64,000 bases of DNA from Mesorhizobium japonicum MAFF 303099 (GCF_000009625.1 NC_002678.2:3256001-3320000); one strand, 5' to 3'; positions 37,001 through 46,714 are shown, counted from the first letter of the stretch. Program-made: numbers and translations. Notes: generated by a model from the sequence alone, not told the origin.

Positions 37001-38830
37001 CTATGCCGCGCCGACCACCTTGGACGACTTCTCGAAACGCTTGCGCTCGTTCGGGTCGAGATAGAGTTTGCGCAGCCGGATGGTCTTCGGCGTCACCTCG
37101 ACCAGTTCGTCGTCCTGGATCCAGGCCAGCGCGCGTTCCAGCGTCATGCGGATCGGCGGGGTGAGCTTGACCGCTTCGTCCTTGCCGGCGGCGCGGATGT
37201 TGGTCAGCTTCTTGCCCTTCAGCACGTTCACTTCGAGGTCGTTGTCGCGGGAGTGGATGCCGATGATCATGCCCTGGTAGACCTTGACGCCCGGATCGAT
37301 GACCATCGGGCCGCGATCTTCCAGGTTCCACATGGCGTAGGCGACCGATTCGCCCTGCTCGTTGGAGATCAGCACGCCGTTGGTGCGGCCGGGCAGTTCG
37401 CCCTTGTAGGGCTCGTAGGCATGGAACAGCCGGTTCATCACGGCGGTGCCGCGCGTGTCGGTCAGAAGTTCCGACTGGTAGCCGATGAGGCCGCGCGTCG
37501 GTGCGTGGAAGACGATGCGCTGGCGGTTGCCGCCGGAAGGACGCAGTTCGACCATCTCGGCCTTGCGCTCAGACATCTTCTGCACGACCACGCCGGCATG
37601 TTCCTCGTCGACGTCGATGACGACTTCCTCGACCGGCTCCAGCAATTCGCCGTTCTCGCCCTTCTGCATGACAACGCGCGGACGCGACACGGCGATTTCA
37701 AAGCCTTCGCGGCGCATCGTCTCGATCAGCACGGCGAGCTGCAATTCGCCTCGGCCGGAGACGAAGAACGAATCCTTGTCGGGCGACTCCTCGATCTTCA
37801 GCGCGACATTGCCTTCGGCCTCGCGCAGCAGGCGGTCGCGGATGACGCGGCTGGTCACCTTGTCGCCTTCGGTGCCGGCGAGCGGGCTGTCATTGACGAG
37901 GAAGGACATGGTCACGGTCGGCGGATCGATCGGCTGCGCATGCAGCGCCTCGGTCACCGCCAGGTCGCAGAACGTGTCGGCGACGGTACCCTTGGACAGG
38001 CCGGCGATGGCGACGATATCGCCCGCCTGGGCTTCCTCGATCGGCTGGCGCTCGAGGCCGCGGAAAGCCAGGATTTTCGAGATGCGGCCGGTTTCGATCT
38101 GGGTGCCGTCATGGTGCAGCACCTTGACCGCCTGGTTGGCCTTCAGCGTGCCGGATTCGATACGGCCGGTGATGATGCGGCCGAGGAAGGGATTGGCTTC
38201 CAGGATGGTGCCGATCATGCGGAACGGACCGGGATGGACGGTCGGTGCCGGCACATGCTTGATGATGAGATCGAACAGCGGCGCAAGCTGCTGGTCCTTC
38301 GGGCCTTCCGGATTTTCCGAAACCCAGCCGTCGCGGCCAGAACCGTAGAGGATCGGGAAGTCGAGCTGTTCGTCGGTGGCGTCGAGCGCGGCGAACAGGT
38401 CGAACACCTCGTTGACCACCTCGACATGCCTAGCGTCCGGCCGGTCGATCTTGTTGATGACGACGATCGGCTTCAGGCCGACCTTGAGCGCCTTGCCGAC
38501 GACGAATTTGGTCTGCGGCATCGGGCCCTCGGCGGCGTCGACGAGCACGATGGCCGAATCCACCATCGACAGGATGCGCTCGACCTCGCCGCCGAAATCG
38601 GCGTGGCCGGGTGTGTCGACGATGTTGATGCGGGTGTCCTTCCAGTCGACCGAGGTCGCCTTGGCCAGGATGGTGATGCCGCGCTCCTTTTCCAGGTCGT
38701 TGGAATCCATGGCGCGCTCGGCGACGCGCTGATTGTCACGGAAGGAGCCGGACTGCTTCAAAAGCTGGTCGACAAGGGTGGTCTTTCCATGGTCGACGTG
38801 CGCGATGATCGCGATATTACGGAGTTTCAT
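37001..38830 (-). CDS. typA: Ribosome-associated GTPase TypA/BipA
   Basis: A 609-residue translational GTPase related to EF-G that helps 50S assembly and stress adaptation. The G domain has G1 AHVDHGKT (residues 10-17), G2 RGITI, G3 DTPGHADF and G4 NKIDRPDA. Domain II and EF-G-like domain III follow, then the BipA-specific C-terminal domain ([20 protein letters not shown]). Full length and intact. Transcribed alone, with a 197-bp gap upstream that contains the palindrome TTTCGCA/TGCGAAA. Confidence 0.96.
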   Translation of the reverse strand: MKLRNIAIIAHVDHGKTTLVDQLLKQSGSFRDNQRVAERAMDSNDLEKERGITILAKATSVDWKDTRINIVDTPGHADFGGEVERILSMVDSAIVLVDAAEGPMPQTKFVVGKALKVGLKPIVVINKIDRPDARHVEVVNEVFDLFAALDATDEQLDFPILYGSGRDGWVSENPEGPKDQQLAPLFDLIIKHVPAPTVHPGPFRMIGTILEANPFLGRIITGRIESGTLKANQAVKVLHHDGTQIETGRISKILAFRGLERQPIEEAQAGDIVAIAGLSKGTVADTFCDLAVTEALHAQPIDPPTVTMSFLVNDSPLAGTEGDKVTSRVIRDRLLREAEGNVALKIEESPDKDSFFVSGRGELQLAVLIETMRREGFEIAVSRPRVVMQKGENGELLEPVEEVVIDVDEEHAGVVVQKMSERKAEMVELRPSGGNRQRIVFHAPTRGLIGYQSELLTDTRGTAVMNRLFHAYEPYKGELPGRTNGVLISNEQGESVAYAMWNLEDRGPMVIDPGVKVYQGMIIGIHSRDNDLEVNVLKGKKLTNIRAAGKDEAVKLTPPIRMTLERALAWIQDDELVEVTPKTIRLRKLYLDPNERKRFEKSSKVVGAA

Positions 38831-39027
38831 GTTCTGGGTCTCGGAAGCGTTGCAGGCAGCAGGCCAAAGGCGCTGCCTCTTTCGGTTGCGCGGCTCATAC
38901 AGGGTTTTTCGCAGTTGCGAAAGGGGAAGCGCGACACCAAATACTCATCAAATCTTAAGCATCTGCGTGTGAGATGATTTTGTTAACCAAGGCGGGAACC
39001 TTTCAGGGCCCGGGCAGTTCGAACGTC

Positions 39028-39312
39028 ATGACCGATAAACTCAACCGATTTTGGCCGCTCATCGCTTCGTTGGCCTTTGCCTTGCTGCTGGCGGCCAACG
39101 CCGCGCAGTCGGCTGCCGCGACACAGAAGGGCGCGCGCACTGTTGCGCAGTCAGACACCCAGACCGCCGAACAGGCCTTTGCCGATGCACCTGATGGCGT
39201 TGACCCGATGGTGACGGGACCGGTCAGCACCGCCTTCAAACAGAGGCAAGTCAGCGCCAACTGCGACAGCGCCGTGTGGCCGAACATTCCAATGGTCTGC
39301 TACCCGGATTGA
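39028..39312 (+). CDS. Small secreted protein, unknown
   Basis: A 94-residue protein with an N-terminal signal peptide (FWPLIASLAFALLLAANAAQ), a Thr/Ala/Gln-rich mature part and a C-terminal segment SANCDSAVWPNIPMVCYPD with two cysteines that could form a disulfide. This Cys/WPNIP/Cys ending looks like a conserved rhizobial periplasmic micro-family, but I cannot name it. The ATG at 39028 (MTDKLNRFWP) gives a normal signal peptide. It is convergent with phoD. Confidence 0.65.
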   Translation: MTDKLNRFWPLIASLAFALLLAANAAQSAAATQKGARTVAQSDTQTAEQAFADAPDGVDPMVTGPVSTAFKQRQVSANCDSAVWPNIPMVCYPD

Positions 39313-39325
39313 CGATTGCGAGAGT

Positions 39326-40900
39326 CTACGCCGATCGCACCGGATCGAGCGTGACCTTGTAGAGTTCGTTGTCGTCGCGATCCATCAGCCGCACGGTCAT
39401 CTGTTCGCTCGCGCCGCTGATATCCACCAGCCCGAAGAACTGCAGGCCTGCCGATGGCGGCAGATTCTGTCCCTGTTCGGCGGTCGGCGCCTTGATGAAC
39501 TTCAGCTCCGGACCGAAGGTCATATCGAAATCGTTCGGACCGAACGTGCCGGCATGGATTGGGCCTGAGACGAATTCCCAGAACGGATTGAAATCCTGGA
39601 ACTGCGCCTTGTCGGGATTGTAGTAATGCGCGGCCGTGTAGTGCACGTCGGCGGTCAGCCAGACGGTGTTGGTGATGCCGGCATTCTTGATGAAGCGCAA
39701 AAGGTCGGCGAATTCGAGTTCCCGCCCCCTCGGCGTGCCGTTGTCGCCATTGCTGACGGCTTCGGCGCCGGTCTTCTTGGCGGCATTGTCCCAGACCACG
39801 AGGCCAAGCGGCATGTCGGCGGCGATGATCTTCCAGGTCGCCTTGGAGTTGGCCAGTTCCCGCTTCAGCCACTTCGTCTGCTGCTCGCCGAGCATGCGTG
39901 ACTGCGGCGTCATCTCCTCCTGCATGTCCGGGCCGTTCGGGCCGCGATACGAGCGCATGTCGAGGAAGAACACGTCGAGCAGTGGGCCGTAGGCAATCTT
40001 GCGGTAGACGCGGCCGGGTTCTGACGGTTCGTAGCGGATCGTCGTCATCTCATGGAAGGCGCGCGCCGCACGGGCCGCCAGCACATGAATGGATTTTTCC
40101 TTATAACGGTCGTCCGCGGTCAGATCCTTGGAGTCCGACCAATTGTTCAGCACCTCATGGTCGTCCCACTGGTAGAAGGTCGGGCAGATTGCGCTGAGGC
40201 CCAGCACATTCCTGTCCATCATGTTGTACTTCCACTGGTCGCGATATTCGTCCAGCGTTTCGGCAACCTTGCGCTTGCCGTCGATCAGCACGACGTTCTT
40301 CCACTTGCCGCCGCCGGGCAGGTCGACCTCGTCTTTCATGGCGCCGTCGGCATAGATGGTGTCGCCCGAATGGAGGAAGAAATCGGGCGTGTGCTTGCCG
40401 ATCGTGGAATAGGTCTTCATGCCGGTGTCGTCGATGCCCCAGCCTTGACCGGCGGTGTCGCCCGACCAGGCGAAGCGGACGTCGCGCTTCGAGGCCGGCG
40501 CTGTGCGGAAGCGGCCGACGATCGGCTCGGAAACGGCGTTGATGTCCGCGAGATCGGCCGCAATCATGCGATAGAAGATGTCCTGGTCGGCGGCGAGATC
40601 GGTGAGCAGCCGTTTCACCGTGTAGTCGCTGGCAGGCGAGGTATCGAGCGGCGCCAGCCGCGTCGCAGTGGCGAAGCTTTCCGTCGACGAGACTTCGAAC
40701 ATGACGCGCGCCGGACGATCCGTGCGCGTCCACACCATGCCGCTGGTGGCATCGACATCGCCGGACTGGACACCATGCGTGAAGGCCGGACGCTGGCTCG
40801 CGCGGGAATAGTAGGGCAAGGCGAGGCCCGAGGCGCCAAGCAGGCCGGCAGCGCTCGCGGAGGTGACAAAGGCGCGGCGGGTCATCGAAAGCTTGTTCAT
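39326..40900 (-). CDS. phoD: Alkaline phosphatase D (PhoD family), Tat-exported
   Basis: A 524-residue calcium- and iron-dependent phosphatase/phosphodiesterase of the PhoD family. The N-terminus MTRRAFVTSASAAGLLGASG is a twin-arginine signal peptide. The PhoD N-terminal beta domain (FTHGVQSGDVDATSGMVWTR) and metallophosphatase core (FAWSGDTAG; FFLHSGDTIYADG; WDDHEVLNNW) are intact. It scavenges phosphate from organic esters in the periplasm. The start at 40900 is chosen because 12 upstream codons add nothing. No Pho box was identified by eye. Confidence 0.93.
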   Translation of the reverse strand: MNKLSMTRRAFVTSASAAGLLGASGLALPYYSRASQRPAFTHGVQSGDVDATSGMVWTRTDRPARVMFEVSSTESFATATRLAPLDTSPASDYTVKRLLTDLAADQDIFYRMIAADLADINAVSEPIVGRFRTAPASKRDVRFAWSGDTAGQGWGIDDTGMKTYSTIGKHTPDFFLHSGDTIYADGAMKDEVDLPGGGKWKNVVLIDGKRKVAETLDEYRDQWKYNMMDRNVLGLSAICPTFYQWDDHEVLNNWSDSKDLTADDRYKEKSIHVLAARAARAFHEMTTIRYEPSEPGRVYRKIAYGPLLDVFFLDMRSYRGPNGPDMQEEMTPQSRMLGEQQTKWLKRELANSKATWKIIAADMPLGLVVWDNAAKKTGAEAVSNGDNGTPRGRELEFADLLRFIKNAGITNTVWLTADVHYTAAHYYNPDKAQFQDFNPFWEFVSGPIHAGTFGPNDFDMTFGPELKFIKAPTAEQGQNLPPSAGLQFFGLVDISGASEQMTVRLMDRDDNELYKVTLDPVRSA

Positions 40901-41010
40901 GGCTGTCTCCTGGATGGCTTTGAACGTGGCCATCAAGGTCCGGCCTCAATGTTTCAGCCGCATCTCGGAACCATGAAGTTTTGATAACAGTGAACAGCTG
41001 CCGATCTCTT

Positions 41011-41033
41011 CCTTCTCCCCCTGGGGGAGAAGG
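41011..41033. repeat. Short REP-like hairpin after the MFS gene
   Basis: CCTTCTCCCC and GGGGAGAAGG arms with a very short loop, a second copy of the hairpin found at 26617. It lies 13 bp beyond the stop of the MFS gene and upstream of phoD on the same strand, where it could end transcription. Confidence 0.75.
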
Positions 41034-41045
41034 GAAAGAGCAGCC

Positions 41046-42329
41046 TCAAGCGGCCTGCGGTTCCGGGTCGAAGGCCGGCCGGCTGGTGTTGATCAGCAGC
41101 GAGATACAGGCCGCCGCGATGGCCGTCATGCCGGCGATCAGGAAGGCCAGTTCGTAATTGCCCTGCAGCTCGCGCATGGTGCCGCCGAAGGCAGCGGCCG
41201 TGGCGGCGCCAACCTGATGGCCGGCGACGATCCAGCCGAACACGATCGGGCCGCTGCGGTCGCCGAACGCCTCGTTGGCGAGCCGCAGCGTCGGCGGCAC
41301 GGTGGCGATCCAGTCGAGGCCGTAGAGCACGGCGAAGATGATCAGGCTGGTCGCCGAGAAGCCGGAATAAGGCAGGTAGATCAGCGACAGGCCACGGATG
41401 GCGTAGTAGACGCCGAGCAGCTTGCGCGGATCGAAACGGTCGGTGAGCCAGCCCGACAGCGTCGTGCCGATCAGGTCGAAAATGCCCATCATCGACAACA
41501 GCCCGGCGGCCTGCACCTCGCCGATGCCCATGTCGCCGCAGAAGGCGATCAAATGCGTGCCAACCAGCCCGTTGGTGGTGAAACCGCAGACGAAGAAGGT
41601 GGCGAACAGGTACCAGAAGACGCGAGTACCGGCGGCGCGGCGCAGCGTGTTCAGCGTATGCGCCAGGAAATTGCCCTGCGATGCCGGGGGCACCGGCGGC
41701 ACGTCGTCGGCCTCGGCGCCATAGCGCACCATGCCGATCGAGGCCGGGCGTTCCGGCACCAGCAGCCAGACCAGCGGCAGCAGGCAGGCCGTGGCGACCG
41801 CGACGGCGACGGCGACCGGCTTCCAGCCGCCCGATTGCGCCAGCGAGGCGAGCAGCGGCAGGAACACCAGCAGGCCGGTGGCGCTGGAGGCCGACATCAA
41901 TCCCATGACCAGGCCGCGATTGGTCTTGAACCAGCGGTTGACGATGGTGGCGCCCAGCACGCTGGCAACGGCGCCGGAGCCGATGCCCGAGAAGACGCCC
42001 CAGGTGATGAACAGATGCCAGGGCTTGGTCATCAGCAGGCTGAGCGCGGTCGAACCCGACATCACCAGCAGCGAAGCGATCAGCGTGCGGCGCAGCCCGA
42101 TCCGCTCCATCAGCGCGGCGGCGAACGGGCCCGTCAGACCATAGAGCAGGATGCCGACGCCGGCGGCCAGCGAGATGACGTCGCGACGCCAGCCAAAGCT
42201 GTTTTCCAGCGGCAGCATCATGACGGCGGGCGCCGAGCGCAGCCCGGCTGCGATCAGAAGACAAAGGAAGATGACACCGACCACCACGAAAGCGTAGCGC
42301 TGGCCAAACGGACGGGATTGAGCTATCAT
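41046..42329 (-). CDS. MFS transporter, monocarboxylate/oxalate-formate type
   Basis: A 427-residue transporter with 12 helices. It has RSAPAVMMLPLENSFGWRRD after helix 1, and NRWFKTNRGLVMGLMSASSA around helix 5, features of the monocarboxylate porter and OxlT-like groups. The substrate is unknown. The ATG at 42329 begins MIAQSRPFGQRYAF. It is divergent from a TetR regulator 73 bp away with two operator-like palindromes in between, so it is the probable target of that regulator. Confidence 0.88.
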   Translation of the reverse strand: MIAQSRPFGQRYAFVVVGVIFLCLLIAAGLRSAPAVMMLPLENSFGWRRDVISLAAGVGILLYGLTGPFAAALMERIGLRRTLIASLLVMSGSTALSLLMTKPWHLFITWGVFSGIGSGAVASVLGATIVNRWFKTNRGLVMGLMSASSATGLLVFLPLLASLAQSGGWKPVAVAVAVATACLLPLVWLLVPERPASIGMVRYGAEADDVPPVPPASQGNFLAHTLNTLRRAAGTRVFWYLFATFFVCGFTTNGLVGTHLIAFCGDMGIGEVQAAGLLSMMGIFDLIGTTLSGWLTDRFDPRKLLGVYYAIRGLSLIYLPYSGFSATSLIIFAVLYGLDWIATVPPTLRLANEAFGDRSGPIVFGWIVAGHQVGAATAAAFGGTMRELQGNYELAFLIAGMTAIAAACISLLINTSRPAFDPEPQAA

Positions 42330-42331
42330 GT

Positions 42332-42382
42332 TACTGACCGGTACGTTGCAAAGATGGGAGTATGTATACGTACCGATCGGTA
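42332..42382. promoter_or_regulatory. Two TetR operator-like palindromes
   Basis: TACCGATCGGTA at 42371-42382 is a perfect 12-bp palindrome, and TACTGACCGGTA at 42332-42343 is a two-mismatch copy. They are 39 bp apart and fill the gap between the divergent MFS and TetR genes, so one regulator could repress both promoters. Confidence 0.6.
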
Positions 42383-42401
42383 ACATTGTCAATCGAGTCC
42401 C

Positions 42402-43022
42402 ATGATGCCAACCGACAAAAATATTGAACTGACCATTAGCGACGATCATGCATCGGCGCCGCCTAAGGCCGCCAAGAAGATCCTCGACGTGGCGTATGAC
42501 CTTTTTTACCGGCGCGGCATCAGGGCAATCGGCGTCGACGAGATCGTTAAACGCGCCGGCGTCACCAAGCCCAGCCTCTATCGCAGCTTCCCTTCCAAGG
42601 ACGAGTTGGCCGCTTCCTATCTTCGGCAGTACGATCTTGAATATTGGGAGCGTTTCGACGAGGCGGTCAAAGCCCATCCCGGCGACCCGCGCGCGCAGAT
42701 CAAGGCTTTCCTGACCCGCATCGGCAAGCGCACGCAAGTGGCGGACTATCGCGGCTGCGGCATGACCAACGCGGCGGTCGAGTATCCCGACCACAGCCAT
42801 CCGGCCCGCGTGGTGAGCGAGGCCAACAAGCAGGAACTGCGCCGCCGGCTGCGCGCCATGGCCGCCGCGATGGGGGCGCAAGACGCCGACACGCTGGGTG
42901 ACGGGCTGCTGCTTTTGATCGAAGGCGCCTATATCAGCGGCCAGCTGTTCGGCCTCGGTGGTCCCGCGCAGTCGGTGGCGACGAACGCCGATCTGCTGAT
43001 CGAAGCGAGCTTGAAGAAATAG
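42402..43022 (+). CDS. TetR/AcrR-family transcriptional regulator
   Basis: A 206-residue TetR-type repressor. The helix-turn-helix spans about residues 24-70 (AAKKILDVAYDLFYRRGIRA, then VDEIVKRAGVTKPSLYRSFP). The C-terminal ligand domain contains DYRGCGMTNAAVEYPD, a pattern seen in the group that often controls adjacent MFS or oxidoreductase genes. Two in-frame ATGs (42402 and 42405) are possible. It is divergent from the MFS gene with shared operators, so local autoregulated control is likely. The inducer is unknown. Confidence 0.9.
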   Translation: MMPTDKNIELTISDDHASAPPKAAKKILDVAYDLFYRRGIRAIGVDEIVKRAGVTKPSLYRSFPSKDELAASYLRQYDLEYWERFDEAVKAHPGDPRAQIKAFLTRIGKRTQVADYRGCGMTNAAVEYPDHSHPARVVSEANKQELRRRLRAMAAAMGAQDADTLGDGLLLLIEGAYISGQLFGLGGPAQSVATNADLLIEASLKK

Positions 43023-43066
43023 CGTTTGGCGATACGTTGCTCCGGCCCGAACCGGAGATTGTCGTT

Positions 43067-43660
43067 ATGCGTGCCATTCTGATCCCGCTTGCGCTTGCCG
43101 GCCTGTGTCAGGTGGCGCGTGCCGGTGACATATCCAGCGCCTATACCGACCTCGATTCGAAGAAGGATTGCGTGACCTATGCGCAGGCCGCAGAAGGCGA
43201 TGGCGACTGGGCCGATCTTGCCTGTTCGGGTTATCGCGGCTATCCCGTGCTCATCGCCTATGACGACGCCCGTGAATCGCTGTTCTACGGTTTTCCGCCT
43301 GGCGGCGACATGACGTCCGTCTGGGAGAGTTTTTCAGGCTTCAATTCGTCCGCGGCCAAGGTTGAATGGCGCATCGAAACCAATGGCGACAAGGCCGTGC
43401 CCTTCGCGGTCATCCACCGTCGTACGATCAGCAGTGCCGAGGATCAGGACAAGCCGACCGACGTGCTGCTTGTCGCCAAGGTCGGCCAGATGGACGCGCG
43501 GGAAAGCTGCACCATCGGCCTTGTCCAGGCCACCGGCAACCCGCAAGCCAACGATCAGGCGCGAAAACTCGCCGACGAGAAGGCCCGTACCTTCGCCTGC
43601 GGCAAGGACCGGCACACCGTCATCGGCAATGTGCCGGCTTTCGGCCGGGTGGATAACTGA
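43067..43660 (+). CDS. Secreted protein, unknown
   Basis: A 197-residue exported protein. The signal peptide MRAILIPLALAGLCQVARAG is followed by a mature domain with cysteines (DCVTYAQAAEGDGDWADLAC; ESCTIGLV; FACGK) that could form two disulfides. I do not recognise the family; similar proteins of about 200 residues occur in rhizobia as hypothetical periplasmic proteins. The start at 43067 is set by the signal peptide. It is 45 bp downstream of the TetR gene and may be cotranscribed; it is convergent with ppa. Confidence 0.65.
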   Translation: MRAILIPLALAGLCQVARAGDISSAYTDLDSKKDCVTYAQAAEGDGDWADLACSGYRGYPVLIAYDDARESLFYGFPPGGDMTSVWESFSGFNSSAAKVEWRIETNGDKAVPFAVIHRRTISSAEDQDKPTDVLLVAKVGQMDARESCTIGLVQATGNPQANDQARKLADEKARTFACGKDRHTVIGNVPAFGRVDN

Positions 43661-43669
43661 CCGCTCGGA

Positions 43670-44203
43670 CTACTTGCCCTTCTTCGCCCGCTCGATCGCG
43701 TCGACGATCATCTTCTTGGCATATTTGGAATCGTGCCAGCCCTCGATCTTGACCCATTTGCCGGGCTCGAGATCCTTGTAGTGCTCGAAGAAGTGCTGCA
43801 CCTGCTGGCGCGTGATCTCGGGCAGATGCGTGTATTCGGTGACGTTCTCGTAGCGCAGCGTCAGCTTGGGCGACGGCACGGCGATGACCTTCTCGTCCTG
43901 GCCGGCATTATCCTCCATCACCAGCACGCCGATCGGCCTGACATTGATGACGCAGCCCGGGACCAGCGCGCGCGTGTTGCAGACCAGCACGTCGATCGGA
44001 TCGCCGTCGCCCGACAGCGTGTGCGGCACGAAGCCGTAATTGCCGGGGTAGCGCATCGAGGTGTGCAGGAAGCGGTCGACGAACAGCGTGCCGGCCTCCT
44101 TGTCCATCTCATACTTGATCGGCTCGCCGCCGATCGGCACTTCGATGATGACGTTGACGTCTTCAGGTGGATTCTTTCCGGTGGCAATGGCTTCGATGCG
44201 CAT
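43670..44203 (-). CDS. ppa: Inorganic pyrophosphatase
   Basis: A 177-residue soluble family I pyrophosphatase that hydrolyses pyrophosphate to phosphate and so drives biosynthetic reactions. The signature DGDPIDVLV with its metal-binding aspartates, [12 protein letters not shown] and [13 protein letters not shown] are intact. The ATG at 44203 follows AGAGAGGGAC; the 38-codon upstream extension is not part of the family. Monocistronic. Confidence 0.95.
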   Translation of the reverse strand: MRIEAIATGKNPPEDVNVIIEVPIGGEPIKYEMDKEAGTLFVDRFLHTSMRYPGNYGFVPHTLSGDGDPIDVLVCNTRALVPGCVINVRPIGVLVMEDNAGQDEKVIAVPSPKLTLRYENVTEYTHLPEITRQQVQHFFEHYKDLEPGKWVKIEGWHDSKYAKKMIVDAIERAKKGK

Positions 44204-44404
44204 GGCTTTGTCCCTCTCTCGGTTGGGGAGGAGATAGCGGGCGGCGCAGAATGGCGCAATGCGGCGAATCGTGTTCGCGGACATCAGCTGAGACGCGATG
44301 GCGCCCAACGCGTTCAATCATCGGCACAAGATGTTTCAGCGTCGTGATTTCACGGGGATACGCACGGCGTACCGGCTTTGCTTCCCGCGATCATCCCTGG
44401 GCGG

Positions 44405-44911
44405 TCATTCCCAGACGAAGGCGACCTTCTTCAGCGCTTTCTGCTCGAAGATCTCGACACCCTCGGCGACATCGCGGCCGCCGGCGCCGGCATAGAAGGC
44501 CAGCGCGTTCTGGTTGTCTTCCAGCGCCCACACCACCATGCCTTTCAGGCCGTGGTCGGCGAGGCGCGCCCTGGCCGCCGAAAACAGCCTCCGGCCGAGG
44601 CCGATGCCCTGATATTCCGGGCGCAGGTACAATTCGTAGATTTCGCCCTGCTGCTTGAGTTCCCGGGCGCGGTTCTTGCCGATCGTCGCATAGCCGGCAA
44701 TGGTGCCGCCGATCTCGACGACCAGCACGGTGGCGGCGCGGCGAATCGCATTCGCCCACCAGTCGGCGCCGCGGCGGTTGATCATCGACGTCAGCGTACG
44801 GTGCGGAATGATGCCGGAATAGGCGCCGCGCCAGGCTTCCAGGTGCACTTCGGCGATGGCGCCTGCGTCGCGCGGGTCGGCTTTCCGGATGTCGATCGTC
44901 AGCGTATTCAT
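44405..44911 (-). CDS. GNAT-family N-acetyltransferase
   Basis: A 168-residue GNAT acetyltransferase. The acetyl-CoA motif is IYELYLRPEYQGIGLGRRLF (Q/RxxGxG/A as QGIGLG), followed by NQNALAFYAGAGG. The substrate is unknown. The start at 44911 (MNTLTIDIRKADPRDAGAIA) fits the family. It lies about 200 bp upstream of ppa on the same strand but appears to be a separate unit. Confidence 0.88.
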   Translation of the reverse strand: MNTLTIDIRKADPRDAGAIAEVHLEAWRGAYSGIIPHRTLTSMINRRGADWWANAIRRAATVLVVEIGGTIAGYATIGKNRARELKQQGEIYELYLRPEYQGIGLGRRLFSAARARLADHGLKGMVVWALEDNQNALAFYAGAGGRDVAEGVEIFEQKALKKVAFVWE

Positions 44912-45010
44912 GATTTGTTAACCATAAACCCGCATCGGCCGATTGCAAGAGTCCGCGCGGCCCGCCGACTTCTTTCTCACAGCCGATCCTGACATTGGTG
45001 ACATTGGCCA

Positions 45011-45183
45011 AAGAGCCTGTCTGAAAACGCGGTCAGCCGAGACGGATGGCGTGGCTTTCCAGAACCGAAGCGCAGCGGACTTTCAGGTCCGTGAACTCAG
45101 TTCTACTGCGACGCAGTAGAACGGGGAAGCGCAGAAAGCCGCGTCAGACGTCTCGGCTGAGTAGCGTTTGCAGACAGGCTTTT
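45011..45183. repeat. Long imperfect palindrome (intergenic repeat, copy B)
   Basis: About 173 bp. The outer arms AAGAGCCTGTCTG (45011) and CAGACAGGCTTTT (45171-45183) pair, as do TCAGCCGAGACG/CGTCTCGGCTGA and GGCTTTC/GAAAGCC. The 39-bp core at 45096-45134, with hairpin GTTCTACTGC-gac-GCAGTAGAAC, is identical to copy A. The arms differ from copy A in sequence but remain self-complementary. The right end touches the TPM gene stop codon. Confidence 0.8.
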
Positions 45184-45821
45184 CAGATTTCGACCAGATG
45201 GTCGTCCAGCTCGTTGGTATCGCCTGAGGTGACCGGGAAATGCTCGGCCAGCACCGACCCCACCTGCTCGATCGCCTTGACGAAGCCGTCGGCAAGTCGG
45301 TCGTCGCCGGCGTGCGCCGTCAGGTCCCGCACCACGCCATCCCAGACATGCTGGCCGACCTTGGCGTCGATGCCCGAATCGGCGACTACCTCGGCATAGC
45401 GCTCGGCGATCGAGACGAAGATCAGCACGCCGGTGCGCGCCGTGGTGCGGTGGACGTTGCGGGCGAGGAACTGCTTGATCGCATTGGCGTGCGCGGCCTG
45501 ATAGCGCAGCCGCCGTGGCACCATATGGATGCGCAGCCCGGGAACCGCCCACAACAGGGCCAGCACGCAGGCCAGCGCCAGCAATTGGGCTATGACGAAA
45601 TGCGGCAGGCGGATGGTGAGCCACCACGCCTCCAGCCCATAGGCGACGGCGAGGCTGACAACCAGCATGCCCAGCGTCGCCATCAAGGCGGCGGGAGCGA
45701 AATAGCCGTCACTGGCATGGGCGACGACGCAGTAGATTTCGCCGTCGGTTTTGGTCTCGGCGGCACGGATCGCATCGGCGATGCGCTCATGATCCTGCGG
45801 GCTGATCGGTCGTGTTGCCAT
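45183..45821 (-). CDS. TPM-domain membrane protein (YgcG-related)
   Basis: A 212-residue protein with a TPM-type domain split by two membrane helices: ERIADAIRAAETKTDGEIYC at the start, helices at about residues 45-95, then ARTGVLIFVSIAERYAEVVA. It lacks the signal peptide and Gly/Ser tail of the two neighbours, so it is the cytoplasmic-start partner commonly found beside them. It is the last gene of the lemA-TPM-TPM-TPM cluster, 4 bp after the preceding gene. The family is linked to membrane or photosystem repair; its function here is unknown. Confidence 0.8.
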   Translation of the reverse strand: MATRPISPQDHERIADAIRAAETKTDGEIYCVVAHASDGYFAPAALMATLGMLVVSLAVAYGLEAWWLTIRLPHFVIAQLLALACVLALLWAVPGLRIHMVPRRLRYQAAHANAIKQFLARNVHRTTARTGVLIFVSIAERYAEVVADSGIDAKVGQHVWDGVVRDLTAHAGDDRLADGFVKAIEQVGSVLAEHFPVTSGDTNELDDHLVEI

Positions 45822-45825
45822 TGTC

Positions 45826-46710
45826 TCACCAGCTTCCTGAAGAACCGCCACCACCGGACGAGCCGCCACCGCCCGAAAACCCGCCGCCGCTGCTGCTCGA
45901 CCCGGACGACCAGCCACTGCTGGAGCTTCCCGACGACCAGCCGCCGCCCGACGAACCCGTCGTCCAGCCACTGCCGCCCGAGGATCCGCTTGGCCCCTTG
46001 CCGTAACGAAACGTCATGCCCAGCCATCTATACACGCCCGGCGACAGCTTGGTGCCGAACATCGGCGGCAGGAACGCCATGGCCAGGCCGCCGAAGAACA
46101 TCGTCGCCCACAGGATCAGGAACACCGTGACGATCGGGTCGATGGGGGTGCTGCTGTCGGCGGGATTGCGCTTGCCACGTGCCTCCAGCTCCTCAGGATT
46201 GCCTTCCAGCACCATGACCATGTCGTCGACGGCCTTGGAGATGCCGCCGGAGAAATCGCCGGCGCGGAACGCCGGCACCATGTCGTTTTCGATGATCAGT
46301 TTGGTGTGCAGGTCGGTCAGCGTGCCTTCCAGCCCATAGCCGACCTCGATGCGCATCTTGTGGTCGTTCTTGGCGACCAGCAGAAGCACGCCGTTGTTCT
46401 CGCCGGCCTGACCAAGCTTCCAGAAGCGGAACAGCCGGTTGGCGTAGGGCTCGATCTCCTCGCCGCCGAGGCTGGGGATGGTGGCGACGACGATCTGGTC
46501 GGAGCCCTTTTTCTCGAAATCCGCGAGCTTCTGCGTCAGCGCCGCCCTGGTGCCGGCATCGATGATGCCGGCATCGTCGACGACGCGGCCGGTGAGCGCC
46601 GGCAGGTCCGCGAAGGCCGCCAAGCCGGACAAAAGCAGCGCCAGAACGGCCAGGACAACGTGGATCGTCGGGTTGAAACGGCAGGGCCTCGGCAGGCGGC
46701 GTGTCGTCAT
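45826..46710 (-). CDS. TPM-domain protein with Gly/Ser tail, paralogue 2
   Basis: A 294-residue secreted or membrane protein: signal peptide (about residues 17-35), TPM domain (LPALTGRVVDDAGIIDAGTR to about residue 180), one membrane helix (VTVFLILWATMFFGGLAMAF) and a low-complexity Gly/Ser/Trp tail ending GGGSSGSW. The TPM domain is almost identical to that of the next gene at both protein and DNA level, while the signal peptide, helix and linker differ. It belongs to the lemA cluster; LemA/TPM pairs are widespread. Confidence 0.85.
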   Translation of the reverse strand: MTTRRLPRPCRFNPTIHVVLAVLALLLSGLAAFADLPALTGRVVDDAGIIDAGTRAALTQKLADFEKKGSDQIVVATIPSLGGEEIEPYANRLFRFWKLGQAGENNGVLLLVAKNDHKMRIEVGYGLEGTLTDLHTKLIIENDMVPAFRAGDFSGGISKAVDDMVMVLEGNPEELEARGKRNPADSSTPIDPIVTVFLILWATMFFGGLAMAFLPPMFGTKLSPGVYRWLGMTFRYGKGPSGSSGGSGWTTGSSGGGWSSGSSSSGWSSGSSSSGGGFSGGGGSSGGGGSSGSW

Positions 46711-46714
46711 GCCG

